Source: Bradyrhizobium guangzhouense
Lineage (GTDB): Bacteria > Pseudomonadota > Alphaproteobacteria > Rhizobiales > Xanthobacteraceae
Assembly (NCBI RefSeq): GCF_004114955.1
Contig: NZ_CP030053.1
Span: 5,704,001 to 5,768,000 of the forward strand
DNA length: 64,000 nt
Direction of reading: 5' to 3'
Part shown: positions 26,311 through 35,100 of the stretch, piece after piece
How positions within the stretch are numbered: the first letter of the stretch is position 1
Layout of the letters: each line of letters begins with the position of its first letter
Made by a program: the position numbers and the translations under genes
Notes under the pieces: generated by a model
Database searches by the model: none
Told to the model about the DNA's origin: nothing
The model's input: the letters and a program-made list of their open reading frames with translations, nothing else

Positions 26311-26706
26311 TCACGGGGCGGCCGAAACGATATCGGTATGGATGAAATCGTCACCCTTGAACAACAAAGGCTCGCCAGTACTTTTGGCGAGCGCGTAAGC
26401 AAAGCAGTCGCCAAAATTCAGTCTGGCAGGATGGCCGCTGCCCTTGCCGAAATCGCGATAGGCTTCGCGTGCGACTTGCGCCTGAGCCTGAGTCACAGAT
26501 TCGATCGAAATCTGCGCTTCCTTCATCAGTTCGTCGAAACGCCGGCTGGCGATAGGATCCCGGCTGGCATCGATCACGACGGCGGCCTCGACGAAATTTG
26601 CAGCGGATATCCGTCGAATGGGATGAGATTCGATTGCAAGTGCGCAGCGCTGTGCCTCGGGCTCATTGCGCAGGATGGCAATGAGCGCAGATGTATCGAC
26701 GATCAT
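26311..26706 (-). CDS. vapC: VapC-family PIN-domain toxin
   Basis: 131 residues. PIN ribonucleases cut RNA with a ring of acidic residues; here MIVDTSALIAIL (D4), SAANFVEAAVVID (E40) and LNFGDCFAYALAKSTG (D around 99) are all present, followed by LLFKGDDF. The length fits the family. Its start overlaps the stop of the vapB gene at 26703 by 4 bp, so translation is coupled. It should be active unless held by VapB. Confidence 0.9.
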   Translation of the reverse strand: MIVDTSALIAILRNEPEAQRCALAIESHPIRRISAANFVEAAVVIDASRDPIASRRFDELMKEAQISIESVTQAQAQVAREAYRDFGKGSGHPARLNFGDCFAYALAKSTGEPLLFKGDDFIHTDIVSAAP

Positions 26707-26957
26707 CGAGGCAATCCGCGCTCGTCGTAGAGCAGATCGCCGTGATCGGCCGATCGGTACGGCTCTTTCAAGTGCTTAGCGCAATCCCCACCGATCTTCA
26801 GCAAACGATCCGATAGACGTGCGCCTTGCTTGCGGCGAACCCGCTCGAGCCGCTCACGAAGGGCATTCGTCACCGCCGCAGTCAGCGACTCCCCGGTCCG
26901 CTGTGCTAGTTCTGTCGCTAGTTCATGGGCTTCGGGATTCTTGATGTTCAAACTCAT
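26703..26957 (-). CDS. vapB: VapB-family antitoxin
   Basis: 84 residues from the start at 26957 (MSLNIKNPEAHELATELAQR), with AAGGTGG just upstream. It is a paralogue of the orphan antitoxin at 19873: same RHH-type start, GESLTAAVTNALRERLERV, and end DHGDLLYDERG. It binds VapC and the TCTACC sites before the operon. Confidence 0.9.
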   Translation of the reverse strand: MSLNIKNPEAHELATELAQRTGESLTAAVTNALRERLERVRRKQGARLSDRLLKIGGDCAKHLKEPYRSADHGDLLYDERGLPR

Positions 26958-26959
26958 CT

Positions 26960-26994
26960 TCCACCTTCTACCGGTTAAGATAAACCTTTCTACC
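26960..26994 (-). promoter_or_regulatory. Operator-like repeats upstream of vapBC
   Basis: TCCACC (26960), TCTACC (26967) and TCTACC (26989) have the same spacing (7 and 22 bp) as the sites before the orphan vapB at 20118. The surrounding sequence differs, which argues for selected binding sites. Confidence 0.45.
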
Positions 26995-27099
26995 AAGCCG
27001 CTCAAGCCGTCTTTTTGGAATGAGCGCAATCACTCTTGTAAAATGCTATCAAAATATCTAACTTGATATCATCGCAGTCAATTTGAGGACGACGCTATC

Positions 27100-27354
27100 A
27101 TGGCCGCTGTCACCATCCGCCACCTCTCCGAGGAGACGCATCGCGCCCTCAAAGTCCGCGCCGCGCAGCACAATCGCAGCACGGAGGCCGAAATGCGCGC
27201 CATTCTGGAGGCCGCCGTACGACCCGAGGGCCGGCTGCGGCTCGGCACCGCCCTTTCGGAAATGAGCCGGAAGATCGGCCTCACCAATGCCGACGTCGAG
27301 GCACTCGAGCATGGCCGCGACGCGCGTGCCGCTGAGCCGATGCGCTTCGAATGA
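27100..27354 (+). CDS. VapB/FitA-like antitoxin
   Basis: 84 residues starting MAAVTIRHLSEETHRALKVR, a ribbon-helix-helix domain, with NRSTEAEMRAILEAAV as in the copy at 21565. The C-terminus (EHGRDARAAEPMRFE) is 3 residues longer. It overlaps the PIN toxin start by 4 bp (ATGA). It neutralises the toxin and represses the operon. Confidence 0.9.
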   Translation: MAAVTIRHLSEETHRALKVRAAQHNRSTEAEMRAILEAAVRPEGRLRLGTALSEMSRKIGLTNADVEALEHGRDARAAEPMRFE

Positions 27355-27773
27355 TCTTGCTCGATACCAATGTTGTCTCCGAGGCGATGAAGCCCGAACC
27401 CCATCCGTCGGTCCGTGGCTGGCTCGACGCCCAGGCCGCCGAGACGGTGTTTCTCTCCAGCGTTACGATCGCCGAGCTGTTGTTCGGCATCGGCGCACTG
27501 CCACGCGGCAAGCGCAGGGAGCGGCTGGCGACTGCGCTCGACGGCGTGCTGGACCTGTTCGCGGCCCGCATTCTGCCCTTCGATACCACCGCGGCGCGGC
27601 GATACGCCGATCTCGTTGTCAAGGGGCGCGCGGCCGGAAAAGGCTTCCCCACGCCCGACGGCTATATTGCCGCGATCGCCGCCGCGCACGGGTTCGTGGT
27701 GGCATCGCGGGACACGAGCGCGTTCAAGGCCGCCGGTCTGACGATCATCGATCCCTGGACCGTGGCCAGCTGA
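27351..27773 (+). CDS. VapC/FitB-like PIN-domain toxin
   Basis: 140 residues. It has the acidic residues of PIN nucleases: MILLDTNVVSEAM (D5), TIAELLFGIGALP (E43), PTPDGYIAAIAAAHG (D about 103) and a terminal ASRDTSAFKAAG (D about 121). Length and motifs match FitB-type toxins. It is the intact relative of the truncated copy at 21314. Probable target: RNA. Confidence 0.92.
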   Translation: MILLDTNVVSEAMKPEPHPSVRGWLDAQAAETVFLSSVTIAELLFGIGALPRGKRRERLATALDGVLDLFAARILPFDTTAARRYADLVVKGRAAGKGFPTPDGYIAAIAAAHGFVVASRDTSAFKAAGLTIIDPWTVAS

Positions 27774-27933
27774 TAGAGTGTCGAGCGGCCGCGTCACCGC
27801 GACGACAGAGACCGTGAGGAATTTTGCAAAGACGACGCACAGCCGCACCAGCAAATCATGGCTCTGCATGAAGCGCAGAACTGGGTCAGTTTAACGGGGC
27901 TCTGCATCGCATGGACTTCGCGAGTTCGCAGGC

Positions 27934-29244
27934 TCACTGAAGGAGATCGCTCCGGCGCTGTTCGATCTCGGCGAAGGTTTCCCCAGTCACCGCCATGGTC
28001 GCAGCCTGCCCGGTATAAGCCTGCCAGCGGCGGATCGCGACGTCGACGTAGAGCGGATCGAGCTCAATGGCGCGCCCCCGCCGGCGGGACTTTTGCGCGG
28101 CCATGATGGTCGTGCCTGATCCGGAGAAGGGGTCGAGCACGATGTCGCCGCGACGCGAGCAATCCTTGATGGCGTCGATCACGAGCGCAGTCGGCTTTAC
28201 CGTCGGGTGCATTTCGAGCTCGCTTGCACGGCTCGCACTAAAACTGTTGATGCCGGCGTAGTCCCAAACATTGGTGCGATAGCGGCCGTGCTTGCCGAGC
28301 TCGATCGTGTTCACGTGTGGCCCCTGCCCCACCTTGTAGACGAACACCAGCTCATGCTTGGAGCGGTAGAACGAGCCCATGCCGCCATTGCTCTTGTTCC
28401 AGACGCAGAGGTTCTTCAGCTCGGAATAGACGCCGCCGGCCGCCTTCAGCACCTCGTCCATGTGGCGCCAATCCATGCAGATGAAATGGATCGCGCCATC
28501 CATGCTCACCTGCGCCATGTTGCCGAAGACCACACTCAAGAAGCCGGCGAACTCCGGAGAGCTCATCTCGCCGGACGCCATCTTGAATTCGCGGTGCTTG
28601 ACCTCGCCATTGCCGCTGACATGCCCGTCGATCGGCACGTTGTAGGGCGGGTCGGTGAACACCAGGCGGGCCTCGTCGCCGTCCATCAGATCTGCGAGCG
28701 AGACCGGATCGCAGGCGTCCCCGCACAGCAAACGATGCTCGCCCAGGACCCAGAGATCACCCAGCCGCGAGACCGCATCGCTGCCCACAGCCGGAACGCG
28801 ATCGCTCCGGTCGGGCTTCTCGCGCTCCATTTCGCCGTCAACCAGCAAATCAATCTCGGCGGTCTCAAAACCGGTCACTTCCACATCGAAATTGATCTCG
28901 ACACCCATCAATTCGCGCCAGAGCCCGCGCAGCTGGTCCATGTCCCAGTCCGAGTTCAGCGCGATCTTGTTGTCGGCAAGTGAGAACGCAATCTTCTGTG
29001 CGGCCGTCAAATGGCTGACCCGCAGCACCGGCACCTGCTCCAGCCCGGCCAACCGCGCGCCCTTGACACGGCCATGACCGACCAGGATCATGCCGTCCTC
29101 GTCCGCCACTACAATGCTGTTGAAGCCGAACTCGCGGATCGAGGCCGCGATCTGATGCAACTGCTTCTTCGAATGCCGCCTGGCATTGGCCGGATTCGGC
29201 TTCAGCTCGGCAATGGGCAGGTGGTCGACGCGGAAATCACTCAT
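27934..29244 (-). CDS. ParB-domain DNA methyltransferase (N4/N6, DPPY type)
   Basis: 436 residues from the start at 29244 (MSDFRVDHLPIAELKPNPAN), preceded by GAGAGG. A ParB/Srx-like domain (residues 1-110, with ILVGHGRVKGARLAG) is fused to a DNA methyltransferase. The latter has DPPYNVPIDG near residue 197 and the SAM-binding motif DPFSGSGTT near 367, the order of a beta-class enzyme. It would methylate adenine or N4-cytosine. Such fusions are typical of prophages and integrative elements and usually lack a cognate nuclease; none is adjacent. Confidence 0.9.
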   Translation of the reverse strand: MSDFRVDHLPIAELKPNPANARRHSKKQLHQIAASIREFGFNSIVVADEDGMILVGHGRVKGARLAGLEQVPVLRVSHLTAAQKIAFSLADNKIALNSDWDMDQLRGLWRELMGVEINFDVEVTGFETAEIDLLVDGEMEREKPDRSDRVPAVGSDAVSRLGDLWVLGEHRLLCGDACDPVSLADLMDGDEARLVFTDPPYNVPIDGHVSGNGEVKHREFKMASGEMSSPEFAGFLSVVFGNMAQVSMDGAIHFICMDWRHMDEVLKAAGGVYSELKNLCVWNKSNGGMGSFYRSKHELVFVYKVGQGPHVNTIELGKHGRYRTNVWDYAGINSFSASRASELEMHPTVKPTALVIDAIKDCSRRGDIVLDPFSGSGTTIMAAQKSRRRGRAIELDPLYVDVAIRRWQAYTGQAATMAVTGETFAEIEQRRSDLLQ

Positions 29245-29347
29245 GAGACCTCTCCAGCAGACAGGTCTCGACCGTATCATAATCTATACGTATACTTCAA
29301 ACATACTCACGCGATAGACGGCGCGCATTCGCGCATTGGTTAATCCG

Positions 29348-29863
29348 TCATCCTTTGATCGTGATCTCGATATCTTCGGGCCTCACGCCAAAGGTGGCGG
29401 CCAACCCTTTCTTCGCCTCGGCGATCGTCAGCCCTCCTCGCACCGCGCCAGAGTCGGTCGGCCGCGCGGCAGGCACCGGTTGAAATGTCAGCCGCTTGAG
29501 CTGGATCCCGAGCTGCTTCAGGCTGCTATAGGCGACGGGGTTACGCAGCTCCTTGCGCCAGACATCCGCAACGGCAATCTCGGCGAACTCCGAGATTCCG
29601 ACGTGAAAGCGAGCCTGCCCCCGCGAGTTCTCGGACGCCTCAAGCGGGGCCAGCGATGAAATGCGGCCGACCAGGAAGGCGGTACGAGGCGGAATGCCCT
29701 CGGCCTTGTTGTCCCAATCTTGGCGCCTACAGCAAACAAGGTAAGGGCAGCGCTCGACGCTTTTGCGATTGAGGACCCAGCCCCGGGACCCCGCGCGAGC
29801 CAGAATCTCTTGCCGCGTCTCCGAGGTAAAGACGGCCACGGCGGCGTCATCGGTCTTGATCAT
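29348..29863 (-). CDS. Hypothetical protein in accessory operon
   Basis: 171 residues from the ATG at 29863 (GAGG upstream); a TTG at 29875 would add four. No recognised domain. It begins MIKTDDAAVAVFTSETRQEI and contains RCPYLVCCRRQDWDN with three cysteines, GRISSLAPLE, and a basic stretch ADVWRKELRNPVAYSSLKQL; the end GVRPEDIEITIKG looks like a DNA- or protein-binding tail. It follows the TetR gene by 8 bp, so the two are co-transcribed. Confidence 0.65.
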   Translation of the reverse strand: MIKTDDAAVAVFTSETRQEILARAGSRGWVLNRKSVERCPYLVCCRRQDWDNKAEGIPPRTAFLVGRISSLAPLEASENSRGQARFHVGISEFAEIAVADVWRKELRNPVAYSSLKQLGIQLKRLTFQPVPAARPTDSGAVRGGLTIAEAKKGLAATFGVRPEDIEITIKG

Positions 29864-29871
29864 GCCCAGCC

Positions 29872-30522
29872 TCAATCCAAGTCGGGAGCGTGCTCGGCTG
29901 CGGGCCTTCCAGATGCCCCGTGAGCGACCATCAGTTCAGTTCCAGCCTTCTGCAGCACGCGGCTTGGGGGCAGGCGCCCGTAAGCACCCCGCTCATTGCG
30001 TGCGCCATGCACCAGCAACAGCAGCTTGTCGGCGAGCTCGATTGGATCGCGCAAGCCCGCGGCTCGGCACAGTCCGACCACCCGCCGCCGCTCCACCTGC
30101 CAATAGTCTTCGATCATCCTCAGCAGGGGCGGACGCTGCTGGCGAGGCTCGAACAATTCTGCCGCCGTGCGTGCGAGCAACACGCGCGCCTCCATCATAT
30201 ATCCGGTCTGGTCTCCTTCGAAGCCAAGCCACTGCCGCAGCTGCGTCTCAGGATCATTCGGATACTCCGCGGCAAGACTGCCCCAGAATTCCTCGCCCTC
30301 CGCAATCAGCGTCTTGATGAAATGACCCACCAACGGATCGCCATGGCCGAAATACTTGGCCAAGGTGTCCGTATTCGTATGCGCGTCGTGAGCGATGAGG
30401 CTTGGGGCGGCCCTGATCCCAAGCAACCGAAACAGCCTGTCGGCAGTTTCGATCAGGCGCTCCTTGGCAGACTTCTCGAACTCGGAAGCTGGCTGCTGTA
30501 TCTTTCTGGGAAGCTGCTGCAT
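29872..30522 (-). CDS. TetR-family transcriptional regulator
   Basis: 216 residues from the start at 30522 (MQQLPRKIQQPASEFEKSAK). The N-terminal helix-turn-helix region is ERLIETADRLFRLLGIRAAP, then SLIAHDAHTNTDTLAKYFGH, with the FG/YF pair typical of TetR proteins. The rest is the helical ligand domain, with a QWLGFEG segment and basic ERRRVVGLC. A TATAAT-like box lies just upstream on the minus strand (TGCTATAAT, about 30553-30561). Ligand unknown. Confidence 0.78.
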   Translation of the reverse strand: MQQLPRKIQQPASEFEKSAKERLIETADRLFRLLGIRAAPSLIAHDAHTNTDTLAKYFGHGDPLVGHFIKTLIAEGEEFWGSLAAEYPNDPETQLRQWLGFEGDQTGYMMEARVLLARTAAELFEPRQQRPPLLRMIEDYWQVERRRVVGLCRAAGLRDPIELADKLLLLVHGARNERGAYGRLPPSRVLQKAGTELMVAHGASGRPAAEHAPDLD

Positions 30523-30696
30523 CAAATTGGCTCCTGGACCATGTATCAGCCAATTATAGCATAACTTGTGCCGATCGGTTTTCTCCGCGGGCCGACCAAC
30601 GCCCAATGATGTCCGCTCTTGGCCGGTCGCCAACTGGACGAAAACGGCCATCGCGCCATCGGGGGCCGCGCCTAACATATTGTTATCATAGAGCAT

Positions 30697-30967
30697 TATT
30701 CGTTAGCCCAACCCAAAAGCGCGCTGCAAGAGCCGAGATTTAAAGGATTCCGGACCTGCCGGAGTGCGGACAGCAGGCAAATCTCCTCCACGACCTTCCC
30801 TGGGCCTTGGAGAGGCTATCGACTTTCCTGCTGGTTCGCCCCGCGCGAGGAGCCGCAGCACGATCGCCCTGAAACTCGGGTTCAGGCACCCATCGAAAGA
30901 ACAAGCGGCCTCGCCAACCACAACATTCTGGATGGCTGGCCGCGCTCTTCTTTTGCGCTGAGCTAAA
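30697..30967. other. Intergenic region, no gene seen
   Basis: About 270 bp between the TetR and nuclease-like genes without a supported coding region. Confidence 0.45.
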
Positions 30968-31483
30968 TTAGCCGAACAACCTGGCGAGCAGCTCATCCGC
31001 GCTATCGACCTGCTCGAAACAGGCTTTGCCGAGATCACGGTGCATGGGGCGTTCGAGCTTCTGCCCGTTGCTGTCCGCGCGCGTATGCCGGCTGATCTTC
31101 GAGCCCAAGTCCGGCAGCCGCGCTCCCGGCTGGCCGCCGAACCAGAAGTAGCGCTCGAACGCCAACGTGCGCTGGTCCACCTCCAGCCAAATCACGCAGC
31201 CGCTGGGCTTTTCGAGCAGCCGGGTGCTGACCGTCACGTGCCGGACGCAGGACCCGGAAAAGCTCGACTTCAGCTGGACGTGCCGGAGGATACCGCTGGC
31301 TTCCAACACGATATCGTAGCCGCCCCGGTCCACCTCGCTCGTCAGCACCTCGATGTCGTGACAGCCCTGCTGCCAGCGTGCGGCCATCAGCTGACCGAGC
31401 AGAAGATGGAGAAGCGCCTGCTCCCGAATGTTAGAGGCGCGGGAGTGAGACGTAAGTGGGTCCTGATGCAATTCAGCGAGCAT
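30968..31483 (-). CDS. Putative PD-(D/E)XK nuclease-like protein
   Basis: 171 residues from the start at 31483 (MLAELHQDPLTSHSRASN), with a strong AAAGGAGA upstream. A helix, LLHLLLGQLMAARWQ, is followed by DIEVLTSEVDRGGYDIVLE and then RHVQLKSS. Acidic D-x(n)-E-x(n)-QLK is the arrangement of the PD-(D/E)XK fold (GYDIVLE ... QLK). It is divergent from an Xre regulator at 31665. It could be a solitary endonuclease; the assignment rests on motif shape only. Confidence 0.5.
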   Translation of the reverse strand: MLAELHQDPLTSHSRASNIREQALLHLLLGQLMAARWQQGCHDIEVLTSEVDRGGYDIVLEASGILRHVQLKSSFSGSCVRHVTVSTRLLEKPSGCVIWLEVDQRTLAFERYFWFGGQPGARLPDLGSKISRHTRADSNGQKLERPMHRDLGKACFEQVDSADELLARLFG

Positions 31484-31593
31484 TGTGAATCTCCTTTGGG
31501 GGTTAGTCATACCCGCCATTGCGCTCCGCTAGCCGCACAAGTCCAGCACAACCGAGCGTCCAGCCCACCAGCTTCGCACGTGAGGGTTAATCA

Positions 31594-31625
31594 TATCCTT
31601 TTTTGGGATAATCCCATTCTGGGAT
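31594..31625. promoter_or_regulatory. Operator array between divergent genes
   Basis: Alternating half-sites TATCC (31594), GGGATA (31605), ATCCC (31611) and GGGAT (31621) form overlapping palindromes, including GGGATAATCCC and ATCCCATTCTGGGAT. They lie between the nuclease-like gene and the Xre gene and are likely bound by the Xre protein. Confidence 0.55.
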
Positions 31626-31664
31626 CAAATTGGCCGCCGCCGAATCGAAACGCGACTGGCGGCT

Positions 31665-31910
31665 ATGGAAAAGTCCCTCAAATCCGCCGACTATGCCCGC
31701 CTGATCGCGCTTCTTGTCGCGACGCGACATAAGGCCGGCATCCGCCAGCAAGCGCTGGCAAAAAAGCTCCGCAAACCGCAATCCTTCGTCGCTAAGTATG
31801 AAGGCGGAGAACGCCGGCTCGATGTGATCGAGTTCATCACCATCGCCGAGGCGCTCGGCGCCAATCCCCTGAAGCTATTTAGATCGTTCCTGCGGGCTAA
31901 GACGCGGTAG
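31665..31910 (+). CDS. Xre-family helix-turn-helix regulator
   Basis: 81 residues. The body is a single HTH_3 domain: ARLIALLVATRHKAGIRQQA, LAKKLRKPQSFVAKYEGGER, then EFITIAEALGANPLKLF. It would bind DNA as a dimer, probably at the palindromes at 31594-31625, and control itself and the divergent nuclease-like gene. Control genes beside restriction endonucleases have this size and arrangement, but no methyltransferase is adjacent. Confidence 0.88.
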   Translation: MEKSLKSADYARLIALLVATRHKAGIRQQALAKKLRKPQSFVAKYEGGERRLDVIEFITIAEALGANPLKLFRSFLRAKTR

Positions 31911-32146
31911 CCGGCGCCTTTCTTGCCTGACAGAACTTCAACAGCTCTTCAACGCCGAACGCTCGCCGGCCACAAAGTTAGCGACGGATCTGAGAACTGG
32001 AGGGCCGCGGTTCGTGACCACGACGGTGCGAGCGCCTCCAGAGCATTTTTCCGGCATGCTCGTAAAGTCGTGAAGCCGCCTAGGCTCTTGCTGACCGTTC
32101 CATGACGCGGAGAACCCGATTACTACTCTACGACATTGGCACCGGA

Positions 32147-35100
32147 TCACCACGCGTAACGCAAGATGCCCTTGCCGGCATAGCTGCGCGTGACGTTTGA
32201 GAACTCCCCCTCGAAGGTCGCAGCCGCCGACCAGCCATTCAACCACTTCTTTTCCGCCGAGGCCGTGACCAGCGCCGAGTCCGATGCCATCGCCGCGCCA
32301 TTCACGACGAAGCTTGCGCCGGGCAAGGTCTGGAACGTGGCGCCGATCGCGCGATTGGAATTGAAGTCGTGGGCCCAGGCCAGCCGGCTCCGCAACGTGA
32401 CGATCCCGTTATCCTGGGCAAACGCCTTGTCGCTGCGCAGGCCGAGCTCGCTGCGGATATCCGTGATGCTTTGCGAATTGTAGGCAAGTGCGAATTGATT
32501 GCTACCAACGATCATCCGCTCGGCGTAGGCCGGTAAGTCGAACGATGTGACCTGCGCCGCCGCGTACGGCGTCAAGCCAATGCCTCGCGTGGCGAAACGA
32601 TAGCCACCTTCCAGCCGCGCGGAGTACGTATTGGCGTTGAACTCGGCTCGCAGGCGATCGACTCCAGCGGCGGTCACGGTCCGATCGGTGATGACGTCCT
32701 GCCAACCATACGCCAGCGCGGCCGTGATGTAGGCGGGGCCAGCATTGTGCCGGAAGAAGGAGCCAGCCTGGAACAGATCCGAACGGCCGCCACCGAGATT
32801 GTTGGCCACGGAGAAACTGGTGCCGCCGCCAGCGAGCGCGAAGCCAATTAGCGTGTCGCGTGACAGGCGGTAGTCTGCACCGACGGCCGTAGCGTAGAGG
32901 GTGCTAGTCGTCGTGTTGGATACAACAGCCGCGTTGCCGTCGGTCTGCTGCGAACCGCCGAAGCCTGCTGCCCAGACACTCCAGCGCTGCTCGAAGCTGG
33001 GAGCCGCCGGGCGGCCCTTCGTGTAAATCGTCGATAGCGCGTCGTCGGGCCTGCGCTTGGCGGCATAGGCAAGTGATTCATCGTCGGTATAGCCCATCGC
33101 ACTACCGCCCACCGCAATTGGATCGCCGCGGCCTGCAATGAAGGGATCTGTCATGACACCAAGAAACTGGTTCATGGCGTTGAAGGTGGTTTGCTGGGAC
33201 CCGGTCGCGGCCTCGCCGGAAACCTGCGACAAGCCTGATGGCGTCAACGTTCCGAACACGATCGGGATGCTTCCGCTGGAATTGAAAAAGTTGACCAGCG
33301 TGTTGGCAACGGCCTGTTGATTGCCGGAAAGGCCGCTGCCAAAATTCGGGGCAGTCGAGAAGCCCAATGTTAGATCGAGATAAGCATGCGCGGTGTCATA
33401 GCTGAGCGAGTCGCTGAAATTCGCGGGCAAATTGACGTTGCTGAGTGATCCGAACGTCCCATTGACGCTGCCGGCGCTCACAATCGTGTATCTTTTGGAG
33501 ATGTAGGTGCCGTTGCTGAAGAACGCCTGAACCGAGGCTCCGCCCGGGGTCGCTGCACCTGACACGGTGGCAAGCGAAGCGGTCTGTGGATTAACGGCCA
33601 CCTGGAACAAGGCTCCGGAGGAGAACGCCAGACTGCCATTGATGTTCATCGTCGAACCTGGCGTGCCATTCCCTGGCGCAAACACGGCGCCGCTCCCGAT
33701 GGCCAGCGCTCCCACTGAGCCGGTTCCGGAGAAAGCTCCGCCCGCGATGGTGGTCGCGCCGTTGATCGTGCCCGTGTTGTTGAATGTGCCGGCCGTATTG
33801 GTGAGACCGCCATTGAGTGTGCCGGCGTTGCTTGCCGAGCCGCTGTTGGTCAACAATCCCGATACGGTCGCGCCGGAAGTGTTGCTGAACGATCCCGACG
33901 TATTGATCGTGCCGGTCCAGGTCCCGCTGTTCACGATGGTGCCGGTGTTGGAGGCGACATTCGCAAAATAATTGCCACTGTTGTTGACGAGACCCGCGTT
34001 GTTCAGATCATCATGAACCGTGCCACCCGCGGCCACCGCAATGATGCCCGTTGCCGTATTGGTGACCGAGCCGAACGTCGCGAAGCCTCCGCTGTCAACC
34101 ATGAAATTCGCAGCGTTCGTTAGCGAGACGCTATTGGTGATCGAGCCTCCGTTCGCGATCTCGAGCGTACCATTGCTGACGGTGGTCACACCGCCATAGG
34201 TATTATTCACCGTGAGCATGAAAGTCCCGGACCCGATTTTGGTAAGGGAGCCGCCACCGCTGATCACACCGGCATACGCCGTTGAGCTATTATCGTTGCC
34301 CGTGGTGAGCGTGGCCGGCCCAAGCTGGGTAGCACCGGATCCCGCCAGCGATCCGATGGTCTGATTAAAGCCGTTCAGGGACAGGATCGCGCCGCTATCG
34401 ACCGTGAAGGCCGAGTGGGCAGCAAACACGTTGGCGGCACCCGCGGCCATCGTCCCCTGTTGAACTTCGGTCGTGCCGGTATAGGAGGATGCGACGCTGA
34501 CGGTGAGCGTGCCGGTGCCGTATTTGACGAGCGGCCGGGACGCATAGTTGCCGTTAGTGAGTTGCGACGCGCCTGGCACGGAATCATTGTTTGCCAAGCC
34601 GAATTGCAGGACCAGGGCGCTATCAAAATTGCTGCTGAAATCGTGGAGCAGATAAGCGCCGCGGCCGTCGGTGCCGACACCGAGCGTATCAGTCTTTTCG
34701 TCGAAAGCGAGCGATGTGACGGTCGTGTTGGGCAGGCCAGTACCCAGGCGGCGCCATCCCGACAGCGCGCCCGCGGCATTGCTGTCGGCGACGACAAGTG
34801 GACTGCCAGCGTTGTCCGCGTTGTTGACGCCTCCCACGAGCAGCGCGTCGACGCCGTTGTAATCGACGAAGCCGAGTGACGTCGGCCGCGTGAAGTTCGC
34901 CGGCAGGTTGGAGGTCAAATTCTGGAAGGACGTACCCTGATTGGTGCTTCCGTAAAGATTGATGCTGTCAGCGACGAAAAAGCGCTGGTCGGATCGCAGA
35001 TCGAGTTTCACCGACGTTGGTGCAGAGCCAGCGTAAGCCCCGAGCTGCTGAAGTGAACTGGCGGCAGCGGTGGAGCTGAAAGCGACGCCACTGAAGGAGC

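Noticed and set aside
34415..34879. Frames opposite the autotransporter
   Set aside because: They lie wholly inside a well-supported 1611-residue protein and have no independent features.
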